60,237 nt of DNA, taken from positions 1-60,237 of the forward strand of contig CAZFOR010000003.1 in NCBI GenBank assembly GCA_964520895.1. The letters run 5' to 3'. The stretch comes from SIG350 sp964520895 (GTDB lineage Bacteria; Bacillota; Clostridia; TANB77; SIG350). Below, in pieces: positions 52,910-60,237 of the stretch. The notes under the pieces were generated by a model, which saw only the letters and a program-made list of their open reading frames with translations, was not told the origin of the DNA and did no database searches. Position 1 is the first letter of the stretch. Each line of letters opens with the position of its first letter. The position numbers were made by a program, and so were the translations under genes.

Positions 52910-54547
52910 ATGGAGGAAAATAAACAAACCGTAAAAAAACAAACATTTATGATGAGTGTACTTACAATACTTACAGCTCAAATATTAATAAAAGCATTAG
53001 GGTTTATATATAGATTTGTAATAACTAACATACCAGGATTTGGTGATGCTGGTAATGGATATTATGGAGCGGGTTTTCAAATATATATGTTATTATTAGC
53101 TGTATCATCAATGGGTATACCTGGTGCAATAGCTAAAATTGTATCAGAGAGAATAGCCTTAAATGATTATAAAGGTGCACATAAAGTATTTAAAACAGCA
53201 TTAACTATATTTGCAATGATAGGAAGTTTTGGAGTAGTATTATTAATATGTAGTGCAAAATGGCTTGCATATGTTGTATTAGATAATCCGGGTGTTGAAT
53301 ATGTGCTTATAGCATTAGCACCATCTGTGTTTTTTGTATGTATTTCAGCAGTTATTAGAGGATATTTTAATGGAATGCAAAATATGAGAGCAACAGCTAA
53401 TTCCCAAACATTAGAACAAATATTTAATTGTATTCTTACAATTACAATTGTATATATTTTATCAGGTGGAGGTAATGCTCTTGTTATGGCAACAGGCTCT
53501 AGTATAGCTACAACACTTGGAACAATGCTTAGTTTTTCATATTTGTTATTTTTCTATAATAAAAAGAAAAAAGAAATTTGGAAGAATATTAGAGAAAAAC
53601 ATACAGCAGATAAAAGCATAAAGGATTTAAGAATAAGAAAAATTGCTAAAACTATACTTGCAATATCAATACCTATTTCTATGAGTTCAATAATTAGTGC
53701 AATTAATAGAACAGTTGATGCAACAACAGTATTAAGAGGAATTAAAGCATCAATGGGGTATACAGATGAAATAGCAAATTATTGGTATGGTATATTATCT
53801 GGTAAAGTTGATATGTTAACAAGCTTTCCACTTGCACTAAATATAGCGTTTGCCGTTGCTTTAGTTCCAGCAATATCTGCGGCAATAGCAACTGGAGATA
53901 AAGAAACGGCGAAAAAAAGAACATCATTTTCGATGTTGATAACTATGTTATTTGCATTTCCTTGTACGGCCGGATTAATAGTATTGGCAGATCCAATTTT
54001 ACATTTATTATTTCCAAATGCGTATGAAGGTGCATTGTTGTTACAAATAAGTTCTATAACAATAATATTTACTGCTTTAGCGCAAACAATGAATGGTGCA
54101 CTTCAGGGAATAGGCAAAGTTTTTGTACCAGCAATTGCTTTGGGCTGTGGCTGTATTGTTAAAATAATTTTAAATCTGGTATTGATATATAATCCAATGT
54201 TTAATATATATGGTGCAGCAATAGCTTCTGTAGCATGCCATATGATTTCATTTACAATTAGTTATATAGTTTTGAAAAGAAATATGAAATTGAATATAAA
54301 TAAAATGAAGTTTATAGTTAAACCATTAATAGCAACTATTATTATGGGAATATCTGCAATACTGTCATACAAATTAGTGTTAAGATTTGCAAGTACTAGT
54401 ATTGCAACAATAATTGCAATTGGAATAGCTGTTATTGTTTATATAAGTCTAGTTTTGATTCTTAAAATATTAGAAAAAGAAGACTATTATATGATACCAG
54501 GAGGAGGGAATATACTTAAAATACTACAAAAATTAAAAATTTATTAA
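52910..54547 (+). CDS. MOP-superfamily flippase (SpoVB/MurJ-like polysaccharide transporter)
   Basis: 545 residues with about 14 helices. KQTFMMSVLTILTAQILIKA, then GNGYYGAGFQIYMLLLAVSS and GIPGAIAKIVSERIALNDYKGA match the SpoVB/YtgP group. This group flips lipid II or other lipid-linked sugars outward for wall or surface-polymer synthesis. ATG 52910 follows AAAGGGG; ATG 52895 precedes that site. It stands between terminators, some 1.8 kb before the murA division cluster. Confidence 0.87.
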   Translation: MEENKQTVKKQTFMMSVLTILTAQILIKALGFIYRFVITNIPGFGDAGNGYYGAGFQIYMLLLAVSSMGIPGAIAKIVSERIALNDYKGAHKVFKTALTIFAMIGSFGVVLLICSAKWLAYVVLDNPGVEYVLIALAPSVFFVCISAVIRGYFNGMQNMRATANSQTLEQIFNCILTITIVYILSGGGNALVMATGSSIATTLGTMLSFSYLLFFYNKKKKEIWKNIREKHTADKSIKDLRIRKIAKTILAISIPISMSSIISAINRTVDATTVLRGIKASMGYTDEIANYWYGILSGKVDMLTSFPLALNIAFAVALVPAISAAIATGDKETAKKRTSFSMLITMLFAFPCTAGLIVLADPILHLLFPNAYEGALLLQISSITIIFTALAQTMNGALQGIGKVFVPAIALGCGCIVKIILNLVLIYNPMFNIYGAAIASVACHMISFTISYIVLKRNMKLNINKMKFIVKPLIATIIMGISAILSYKLVLRFASTSIATIIAIGIAVIVYISLVLILKILEKEDYYMIPGGGNILKILQKLKIY

Positions 54548-54642
54548 ATTTTTGTAAAAAAAAGAAGGAATTAATGAACAAATGGCGAAATAATACTTAT
54601 ATGAGTAGAAATACTACATAAAAATTATAGGAGGTATGTGAA

Positions 54643-54921
54643 ATGAACAAAGCAGAATTAATCTCAAACATCGCTGAAAAAGCAAGTTTAACAAAAAAAG
54701 ATGCTGAAGCAGCATTAAACGCTTTCATTGCTAGCGTAGAAGGAGCTCTTAAAAAAGATGACAAAGTTCAATTAGTTGGATTTGGATCTTTTGAAGTAAG
54801 AAAAAGAGCAGCTAGAAAAGGAAGAAACCCACAAACTAAAGAAGAAATTAAAATACCTGCTTCTAAAGCTCCAGTATTCAAAGCTGGTAAAGCTTTAAAA
54901 GAATTAGTAAACAAAAAATAA
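54643..54921 (+). CDS. hup: HU family DNA-binding protein
   Basis: 92 residues. MNKAELISNIAEKASLTKKD, VQLVGFGSFEVRKRAARKGRNPQTKEEI and PVFKAGKALKELVN are standard HU. It bends DNA and compacts the nucleoid. Codon use is richer in preferred codons (CTT, GCT, AAC) than neighbours, fitting high expression. AGGAGG is seven bases before the ATG, and a strong terminator follows. Confidence 0.97.
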   Translation: MNKAELISNIAEKASLTKKDAEAALNAFIASVEGALKKDDKVQLVGFGSFEVRKRAARKGRNPQTKEEIKIPASKAPVFKAGKALKELVNKK

Positions 54922-54946
54922 TTATAGGTATTAATGAATAATGACT

Positions 54947-54975
54947 AAAAGAGACTTCCGGAGTCTCTTTTTTCT
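54947..54975 (+). terminator. Rho-independent terminator of hup
   Basis: AAAAGAGACT and AGTCTCTTTT pair around TTCCGG-type loop bases and run into TTTT. Confidence 0.88.
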
Positions 54976-54993
54976 ATATAAAGGAGTGATAAA

Positions 54994-55416
54994 ATGAATA
55001 GTAATATGAAGCAAAGAAGTGTGACATCATATTTATTAACAGGTTTGGTTGTTTTGTTCTATATAGCAAATGTTGTAACTAAAATATTTAAGTATACAAC
55101 TTTGGGTATATATCAATGGATATGGCTAGGGATAGTAGGCATTATATTGATATTTGTTTGTAAAAGAAATCTAATTGCCACATTTATATATTTTGTTTTA
55201 ATACTCATTGGTAGTGATATAATACAAATATTTAAGGATTGTTTAACAATAGCAGATTTTATGTCTTTCTTAAAACTTGGTATTACTTTTGCTTATGTGT
55301 TTTCAGCATTATGGTTGTTTTTTGAAAGTTTATCAGAATTAGGGTTTAGATATAGAGGAGCTAAAGATGCTAAATGGTACTATGAAGATGATAGAGAAAA
55401 GAAGGGAAGAAAATGA
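54994..55416 (+). CDS. Small membrane protein before rqcP
   Basis: 140 residues with about four hydrophobic segments (residues about 12-32, 39-55, 60-75 and 95-112). The C terminus is charged (RYRGAKDAKWYYEDDREKKG). AAAGGAGTG precedes ATG 54994. It overlaps rqcP by four bases (ATGA), so the two are coupled. No family recognised. Confidence 0.7.
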   Translation: MNSNMKQRSVTSYLLTGLVVLFYIANVVTKIFKYTTLGIYQWIWLGIVGIILIFVCKRNLIATFIYFVLILIGSDIIQIFKDCLTIADFMSFLKLGITFAYVFSALWLFFESLSELGFRYRGAKDAKWYYEDDREKKGRK

Positions 55417-55652
55417 GATTAGATAAATTTTTAAAAATTAGTAGAGTTATTAAAAGGAGAACAGTTGCAGATGAGGCATGTAAAAATGGTAGAGTTAGTA
55501 TAAATGGAAAAGTGTCAAAATCATCAGCAGAAGTTAAGATTGGTGACATAATAGAAGTAAGATTTGGCGATAAAATATTAAAATTTGAAGTTTTATCTCT
55601 AGCAGAACATGTAAAAAAAGAAGATGCAAGTGATATTATTAAAGTCTTGTAA
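55413..55652 (+). CDS. rqcP: S4-domain RNA-binding protein RqcP (YabO)
   Basis: 79 residues, one S4 domain: MRLDKFLKISRVIKRRTVAD, CKNGRVSINGKV, KIGDIIEVRFG. RqcP binds obstructed 50S subunits and works with RqcH in adding C-terminal Ala tails during ribosome-associated quality control. Its place shortly after hup is common in Firmicutes, but the usual yabP, yabQ and divIC do not follow here. Confidence 0.92.
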   Translation: MRLDKFLKISRVIKRRTVADEACKNGRVSINGKVSKSSAEVKIGDIIEVRFGDKILKFEVLSLAEHVKKEDASDIIKVL

Positions 55653-55708
55653 TTTATATTATAATCACCAAAAAAATTATATATTCATTAATGAAAAATT
55701 AATAAAAT

Positions 55709-55744
55709 AAAAGTGTAAATATCAAATGATATTTGCACTTTTTT
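55709..55744 (+). terminator. Rho-independent terminator after rqcP
   Basis: AAGTGTAAATATCA pairs with TGATATTTGCACTT (one wobble) around AA, then TTTT. Confidence 0.85.
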
Positions 55745-55766
55745 GTATGTAAATTAAAGTAATATG

Positions 55767-55795
55767 TTGACATAATAGTTTAAATAAAGTATAAT
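55767..55795 (+). promoter_or_regulatory. Perfect consensus promoter of a small unknown gene
   Basis: TTGACA at 55767-55772 and TATAAT at 55790-55795 are exactly 17 bases apart. Confidence 0.8.
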
Positions 55796-55854
55796 CTAGA
55801 CAAGATTAATAAATCTTAAATAACTATAAAATTTTTTTATGGAGGTAGTATATC

Positions 55855-56226
55855 ATGAAAAGTAGCATAATAGAGGAAATCTATTACAAAACTCCTATTG
55901 TAGTTAGGCATTTTATATCAGAATATTTAAATGATAATTTGTCTAGTCTTGAAGAAAGAGAAAGACTACGGAGCCTAGAAGAAGCTATGCTGTCACAGGG
56001 CGATATGTATGGACATTGGTGGAATAGCGAATTTTCGGAAGTTAGAGCATATAGACAGTTTAACTGTCCTACTTTGATAATTCAATTTGAATTATACAAG
56101 CAAGATTTGCAAAAATTGTTAAAAAGACATTTATATGGATATGAAATCTTCGAAAGAAACTTATTAAAAAATGAAGTCGAAATGAAATATAATAGGTGGA
56201 AAGAAATTAACGATATCAAGTTTTAA
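55855..56226 (+). CDS. Small protein of unknown function
   Basis: 123 residues, soluble, rich in Glu, Leu, Tyr and Trp, helical by composition (SSLEERERLRSLEEAMLSQG, MYGHWWNSEFSEVRAYRQFN). GGAGG precedes the ATG by nine bases. It is a monocistronic unit between a perfect promoter and a terminator, so it should be well expressed. It contains an in-frame CGG (55969) and slightly richer G/C use than neighbours, which may mean transfer. A +1 slip at that CGG would end the protein within three codons. No family recognised. Confidence 0.6.
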   Translation: MKSSIIEEIYYKTPIVVRHFISEYLNDNLSSLEERERLRSLEEAMLSQGDMYGHWWNSEFSEVRAYRQFNCPTLIIQFELYKQDLQKLLKRHLYGYEIFERNLLKNEVEMKYNRWKEINDIKF

Positions 56227-56228
56227 AA

Positions 56229-56273
56229 AAAGAATATGTGCACATTATAATTTGTGCACATATTTCTTTTTTT
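56229..56273 (+). terminator. Rho-independent terminator
   Basis: AGAATATGTGCACA pairs with TGTGCACATATTTCT across an 8-base loop, then TTTTTTT. Confidence 0.85.
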
Positions 56274-56364
56274 AAAACTATATACTTAAATTATGTCGTC
56301 ACTTTAAATTGATTAATAACATATAATAAATTATGTTAAGAATTTATTTTAGGGAGGTGATAAA

Positions 56365-57619
56365 TTGGAATCATATATAATAGAGGGTGGAAATGAGCTA
56401 AATGGAGAGGTATACATATCTGGATCAAAAAATGCAACACTTCCTATAATGGGTGCTGCGATACTTAATAAAGGTATAACAACATTAAATAATGTACCAG
56501 ATATTTATGATGTTAGAATAATGGAGAACATTTTAGAGTATTTAGGTTGCAAAATATATAGAAATAGTGATAAAATAGTAATTGATTCAAGTATGGTAAA
56601 TAAGTTTACTATACCAGAAGTTTTAATGAGACAAATGAGATCTTCTGTAATGCTTGTTGGAGCAATAATTGGAAGAACGAAAAAATGCGTTTTTTCATAT
56701 CCACGGAGGATGCGAAATTGGTGCAAGACCGATAGATTTACATTTATCTTCATTTAGAAAGTTAAATGTAGATGTTAAAGAGGAATATGGATATATATAT
56801 TGTGAAACAGATAATATAGATAATACAGAAATAGATTTAGATTTTCCAAGTGTAGGTGCTACGGAAAACATCATTTTATTAAGTACACTAGGTAATGGAA
56901 CAACTATAATTAAAAATGCAGCAAGAGAACCTGAAATCATTGATTTACAAAATATGTTAAACAAAATGGGTGGAAATGTTCAAGGAGCAGGGAGTAATAT
57001 TATAGTTGTAAAAGGGGTAAAGAAATTAAATGATATTACATATACAATAATGCCAGATAGAATAGAAGCAGGTACGTTTTTGTGTGCGGGTGCAGGAACA
57101 AAAGGAAATATCATTTTAAATAATGTGAATGTTGAACATATAAGTAGTATAATTTCAAAAATAAGAGAAACAGGGTCGCAAATTGAGATATATAAAGATA
57201 GTGTTCAACTTATATCTAATAAAAGATTAAGTTCAGTGGAAAGCATAAAAACTATGCCATATCCAGGATTTCCAACAGATATGCAATCACAATTTGTTAG
57301 TATGTTGTCTACTGCAAAAGGTACATCTATAATTATTGAAAATATATTTGAAAATAGGTTTAAATATATAAGTGAAATTATAAGGATGGGTGCAAGAATA
57401 ACTATTGAAGGAAGAACAGCAATTATTAAGGGAGTTAAAAGACTAAATGGAACGTTAGTTGAAGCACATGATTTAAGAGGAGGGGCAGCTTTAGTAATAG
57501 CAGGATTAATAGCACAAAGTAAAACAAAAATAATAGGTATAAAGCATATCCAAAGAGGATATGAAAATATAGAAGATAAATTATCTAAAATTGGAGCTAA
57601 TATTGTAAGGAGTGAATAA
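56365..57619 (+). CDS. murA: UDP-GlcNAc 1-carboxyvinyltransferase MurA, +1 frameshift at CGG 56704
   Basis: About 417 residues with one frame change. It transfers enolpyruvate from PEP to UDP-GlcNAc, the first committed step of peptidoglycan synthesis. From TTG 56365 (AGGGAGGTGA just before) frame 0 gives SGSKNATLPIMGAAILNKG and VLMRQMRSSVMLVGAIIG, then SYP and an in-frame CGG (56704-56706). Skipping the C gives GGCEIGARPIDLHLSSFRKL, with the catalytic, fosfomycin-binding Cys, and the rest of the enzyme to SKIGANIVRSE. Without the shift only a 130-residue fragment is made. ftsQ follows 2 bases later. Confidence 0.88.
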
Positions 57620-57621
57620 AA

Positions 57622-58572
57622 ATGGGAAGAAAAAAGGCTGGTAAAATAGTAAACTTTTCTACATATTCAGGTTATACCAATAGTGATATAACCACAAAAA
57701 AAGAAAAAAAAGTTAAAAAAGAAAGAAGAAAATTATTTAATGGTAAATTTATAATATTTTTACTTCTATTGATATCATTAATATGTGTTTGTTTATTTAC
57801 GCCAGCTTTTAATATTACCCAAATTACAGTTAAATATAATGGAATAGAAAATGTTGATAAAAACGTGGTTATACAGGAAACGGATAATGCTCAGGAGCAA
57901 GTCGAGGAGTTAGAGGATAATCAACAAGAAATAAATGGAGGCAATTCTGTTCCATATACAAATCAAGAAATAATAGATATGTCACAAATAGTGATAGGAA
58001 CTAATATATTTAGAGCTAATACAAATTCTGTTATAGACAAAATATTAGCAGCACCTTATGTTAAAAGTGTAAAGGTTACAAGAAAGTTACCAAGTACAAT
58101 GGTTATTGACATTGAGCAAAGATACGTAAAAGCATATGTAGATTATATAGGATCATATATGTGTATAGATGAGACAGGTTTTTGTATAGATAGCATACAA
58201 AAACCAGATAAAGTGGATGGTATTCCTATAATTACTGGATTATCTCCTAAAGATATGGTTAAAGGTTTTGCAATTGGTGAAATTTTAGATGTTGATGATC
58301 CAGTAAAAATTCAGAAATATACTAATTTATTTGAATTATTACAAAAAAATGAGCTTAATTTGGATATTGAAAAAATTGATTTAAGCAATACTGGTAATAC
58401 AATTATATTAATTGAAAATGAAAATAAAATAATAGAATTCGGAAATATGGAAAATGTAAATGCAAAAATACCGTTTTTAAAAAAGATTTTAGAAGTAGAA
58501 GTTGATAAAAAGGGTACCATCTATATGAATAAAACAAGTGATCCAATATTTTCTGAAAAGGTAGGAGGATAA
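57622..58572 (+). CDS. ftsQ: Cell division protein FtsQ/DivIB
   Basis: 316 residues. A basic cytosolic N terminus (KKEKKVKKERRK) precedes one helix (about 48-66). A POTRA domain follows, unusually interrupted by an acidic insert (about 82-115, EQVEELEDNQQEINGG). Then come GTNIFRANTNSVIDKILAAP, VKVTRKLPSTMVIDIEQR and the beta domain. It recruits and regulates septal wall synthases. AAGGAGTG precedes ATG, and it is part of the murA-ftsQ-DUF881 cluster. Confidence 0.9.
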   Translation: MGRKKAGKIVNFSTYSGYTNSDITTKKEKKVKKERRKLFNGKFIIFLLLLISLICVCLFTPAFNITQITVKYNGIENVDKNVVIQETDNAQEQVEELEDNQQEINGGNSVPYTNQEIIDMSQIVIGTNIFRANTNSVIDKILAAPYVKSVKVTRKLPSTMVIDIEQRYVKAYVDYIGSYMCIDETGFCIDSIQKPDKVDGIPIITGLSPKDMVKGFAIGEILDVDDPVKIQKYTNLFELLQKNELNLDIEKIDLSNTGNTIILIENENKIIEFGNMENVNAKIPFLKKILEVEVDKKGTIYMNKTSDPIFSEKVGG

Positions 58573-58574
58573 TA

Positions 58575-59312
58575 ATGAAAGAAATAAATAAAACAAAAAA
58601 AAGAGGAGTAATATTAATACTATCAATGATGTTGTTTTTGTTATCATTTTTAATTTGTTGGCAATTTAAAACAGTTACAGCCAGCCAGTCAGATATATTA
58701 CAATTACAAAGGGAAGATACACTTAGAGACGAAGTTGTAAAATGGAAAACAAGTTATGAAAACATAAGTGAAAAACTAACTGAAACTGAATCTAAGCTAA
58801 AAGAATATATGAATAATATATCACAAACAGACAAGACAACAGAATTATTAAAAAATGAGATAGAAGATACTAATAAACTTGCGGGATTAACAGAAGTTAA
58901 AGGACCAGGTATATTAATAACAATGGAAGATGCAGAGGTTTTAAATCCTAATTATCTACAAGAAGATCAGATTATACATGATACAGATATTTTAAGAGTA
59001 GTAAATGAACTTAGAGCATCAGGTGCGGAAGCTATATCTATTAATGAACAAAGAGTTACAAATCTAACTGCTATTAGATGCGTTGGCCCTACTATACTTG
59101 TAAATGATATAAAAATAGGAGCACCTTTTAAAATAAAAGCAATAGGAAATGCAGATAATTTATATAGTGGAATTAATTTAATAGGTGGAATTGTAGATAC
59201 AATGAAAAGATATGGAATACAAGTAGATGTTAAGAAACAAGATGAAGTTACTATTCCAAGATATGAAGGTGTTGTAAAAATGACATATACAAAGGAAAGC
59301 GGGGAGGAGTAA
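58575..59312 (+). CDS. DUF881 family division-cluster protein
   Basis: 245 residues. One N-terminal helix (about 12-32) is followed by a coiled coil (about 45-95) and the DUF881 domain with VKGPGILITMEDAEVLNPN, VVNELRASGAEAISINEQRV and VGPTILVNDIKIGAPFKI. Family members always sit near ftsQ and ftsZ in Firmicutes and Actinobacteria; the role is unknown but envelope-linked. It begins 2 bases after ftsQ. Confidence 0.92.
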   Translation: MKEINKTKKRGVILILSMMLFLLSFLICWQFKTVTASQSDILQLQREDTLRDEVVKWKTSYENISEKLTETESKLKEYMNNISQTDKTTELLKNEIEDTNKLAGLTEVKGPGILITMEDAEVLNPNYLQEDQIIHDTDILRVVNELRASGAEAISINEQRVTNLTAIRCVGPTILVNDIKIGAPFKIKAIGNADNLYSGINLIGGIVDTMKRYGIQVDVKKQDEVTIPRYEGVVKMTYTKESGEE

Positions 59313-59313
59313 A

Positions 59314-59697
59314 ATGAAGTATTTAATTATAGTATTTTGTGCAATAGTAGGTGGAATTCTAGGATATATAGCACCAGTAATACCATATACATATTCAAAA
59401 TATACAGCTGTTGCAATAATAGCAGCTCTTGACTCTATCTTTGGTGGTCTTGCTTCAAGTTTGCAAGGAAAGTTTAATATGAAGGTATTTATATCTGGAT
59501 TTTTTGGTAATGCCATAATTGCAATAGCAATAGTTGCGTTAGGAACTAGATTAGGTGTTGATATATATTTAGCAGCAGTAATTGTTTTTGTTCAAAGATT
59601 ATTAATTAATTTTTCAATTATTCGTAGAGTAATATTAACAAAACATGATGATAAAAAACATGTCCAAAGTGATGAAGAATTTGGTATTGATATTTAG
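59314..59697 (+). CDS. Small basic family membrane protein (DUF1290)
   Basis: 127 residues with about four hydrophobic segments. GGILGYIAPVIPYTYSKYTA, AALDSIFGGLASSLQGKFN and GVDIYLAAVIVFVQRLLINF match the small basic protein family found between DUF881 genes in division clusters. It starts one base after the preceding stop. Function unknown. Confidence 0.92.
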   Translation: MKYLIIVFCAIVGGILGYIAPVIPYTYSKYTAVAIIAALDSIFGGLASSLQGKFNMKVFISGFFGNAIIAIAIVALGTRLGVDIYLAAVIVFVQRLLINFSIIRRVILTKHDDKKHVQSDEEFGIDI

Positions 59698-59709
59698 TAG
59701 GAGAATGAT

Positions 59710-60159
59710 ATGAAAATAGTAGTGCAAAAAGTTAACTATGCTATATTAAGAATAAATAAAGAAATCTTTTCAAGAATAGATAAAGGTTTTTTAGTATTAT
59801 TTTGTGTTGAACAAGGTGATACACTAAAAGATATGGAATATTTTAAAAATAAAGTATGTAATTTAAGAATATTTGAAGATGAAAATGATAAAATGAATCT
59901 ATCAATAAAAGATGTAAATGGTGAAATGATGGTAGTGTCTCAATTTACATTATGTGGTTCATGTACACATGGCAATAGACCAAGTTTTATTAATGCTGAA
60001 AAGCCAGAATTAGCAAACGAAATGTATAAAAAGTTTGTTAATGATATTAGAAAAGAAGGTATTAATGTCGTTACAGGTAAGTTTGGAGAGTATATGAAAA
60101 TAGAATTTGAAAATGATGGACCTGTTACAATAATATTAGATAGTAGGGATATAAAATAA
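59710..60159 (+). CDS. dtd: D-aminoacyl-tRNA deacylase
   Basis: 149 residues, typical length. The start MKIVVQKVNYAILRINKE, the active-site motif VVSQFTLCGSCTHGNRPSF and the NDGPVTIILDSR C-terminal motif are Dtd. It removes D-amino acids from mischarged tRNA. It lies 12 bases after the small basic protein gene, so it is probably in the same operon. Confidence 0.95.
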   Translation: MKIVVQKVNYAILRINKEIFSRIDKGFLVLFCVEQGDTLKDMEYFKNKVCNLRIFEDENDKMNLSIKDVNGEMMVVSQFTLCGSCTHGNRPSFINAEKPELANEMYKKFVNDIRKEGINVVTGKFGEYMKIEFENDGPVTIILDSRDIK

Positions 60160-60169
60160 CAGAAAAATA

Positions 60170-60198
60170 TTGACAAAAAAAGACAAATATAATAATAT
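60170..60198 (+). promoter_or_regulatory. Promoter of the gene starting at the window edge
   Basis: TTGACA at 60170-60175 and TAATAT at 60193-60198 are 17 bases apart. Confidence 0.6.
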
Positions 60199-60229
60199 AA
60201 AGACATAAAAACAAAATAAGGAGCAAAAA

Positions 60230-60237
60230 ATGAAAAA
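60230..60237 (+). CDS. Start of a gene cut off by the window end
   Basis: ATGAAAAA begins seven bases after AAGGAG and 31 bases after a promoter. Only Met-Lys is visible, so no product can be named. Confidence 0.6.

Overview
The window is AT-rich DNA with the gene content of a low-GC Firmicute, most likely an uncultured gut-type clostridium. Evidence includes strong AGGAGG-type ribosome sites, FtsEX with a PcsB-like hydrolase, YibE/F, DUF5711, SLH surface proteins, RqcP and HU. I recognise no sporulation genes. Arginine is almost always AGA. CGG is nearly absent, and the only tRNA-Arg here has anticodon ACG.

Layout. 1-6.8 kb: a MATE transporter broken by an amber codon, TatD, two proteins of unknown role, a DUF4143-type ATPase and a two-subunit transketolase. 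7-24 kb: envelope and housekeeping genes, namely ftsE-ftsX-PcsB-like, an S41 protease, a rhodanese with a hairpin over its ribosome site, a G5/3D cell-wall protein, rsmA-GGDEF-YibE/F, DUF5711-CvpA-LCP-rsfS-leuS, and a second DUF4143 ATPase. 23.7-30.6 kb is accessory: a degenerate HtpX-like protein, a starch-binding-type domain protein, a 40-residue membrane peptide with its own terminator, an ABC ATPase fragment, and a radical SAM/SPASM maturase followed by a 7-cysteine precursor peptide. It ends in a 2.1-kb island bounded by 84-bp repeats of the 3' half of tRNA-Thr. 30.6-42.5 kb: a tRNA-Thr/Glu/Lys operon, a C-A-T-R NRPS with a histidine kinase, a frameshifted third DUF4143 ATPase, recF, a frameshifted REC-HD-GYP regulator and tRNA-Arg. 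42.5-55 kb: a decayed KilA-N gene containing a 36-bp perfect palindrome, an SLH protein, the tsaE-tsaB-rimI-Lon operon on the minus strand, a coiled-coil protein, a lipid/oligosaccharide flippase and HU. 55-60 kb: rqcP, then murA-ftsQ-DUF881-small basic protein-dtd, a wall-synthesis and division cluster.

The most notable observation is that three otherwise intact genes (a DUF4143 ATPase, the REC-HD-GYP regulator and murA) each break at an in-frame CGG. In each, the conserved reading frame resumes one base later on a glycine codon (NNA-C-GGW). Only two other in-frame CGG codons were found in the window. This fits +1 frameshifting or quadruplet decoding at a starved or unassigned CGG codon. Sequencing error or ordinary mutation remain alternatives.
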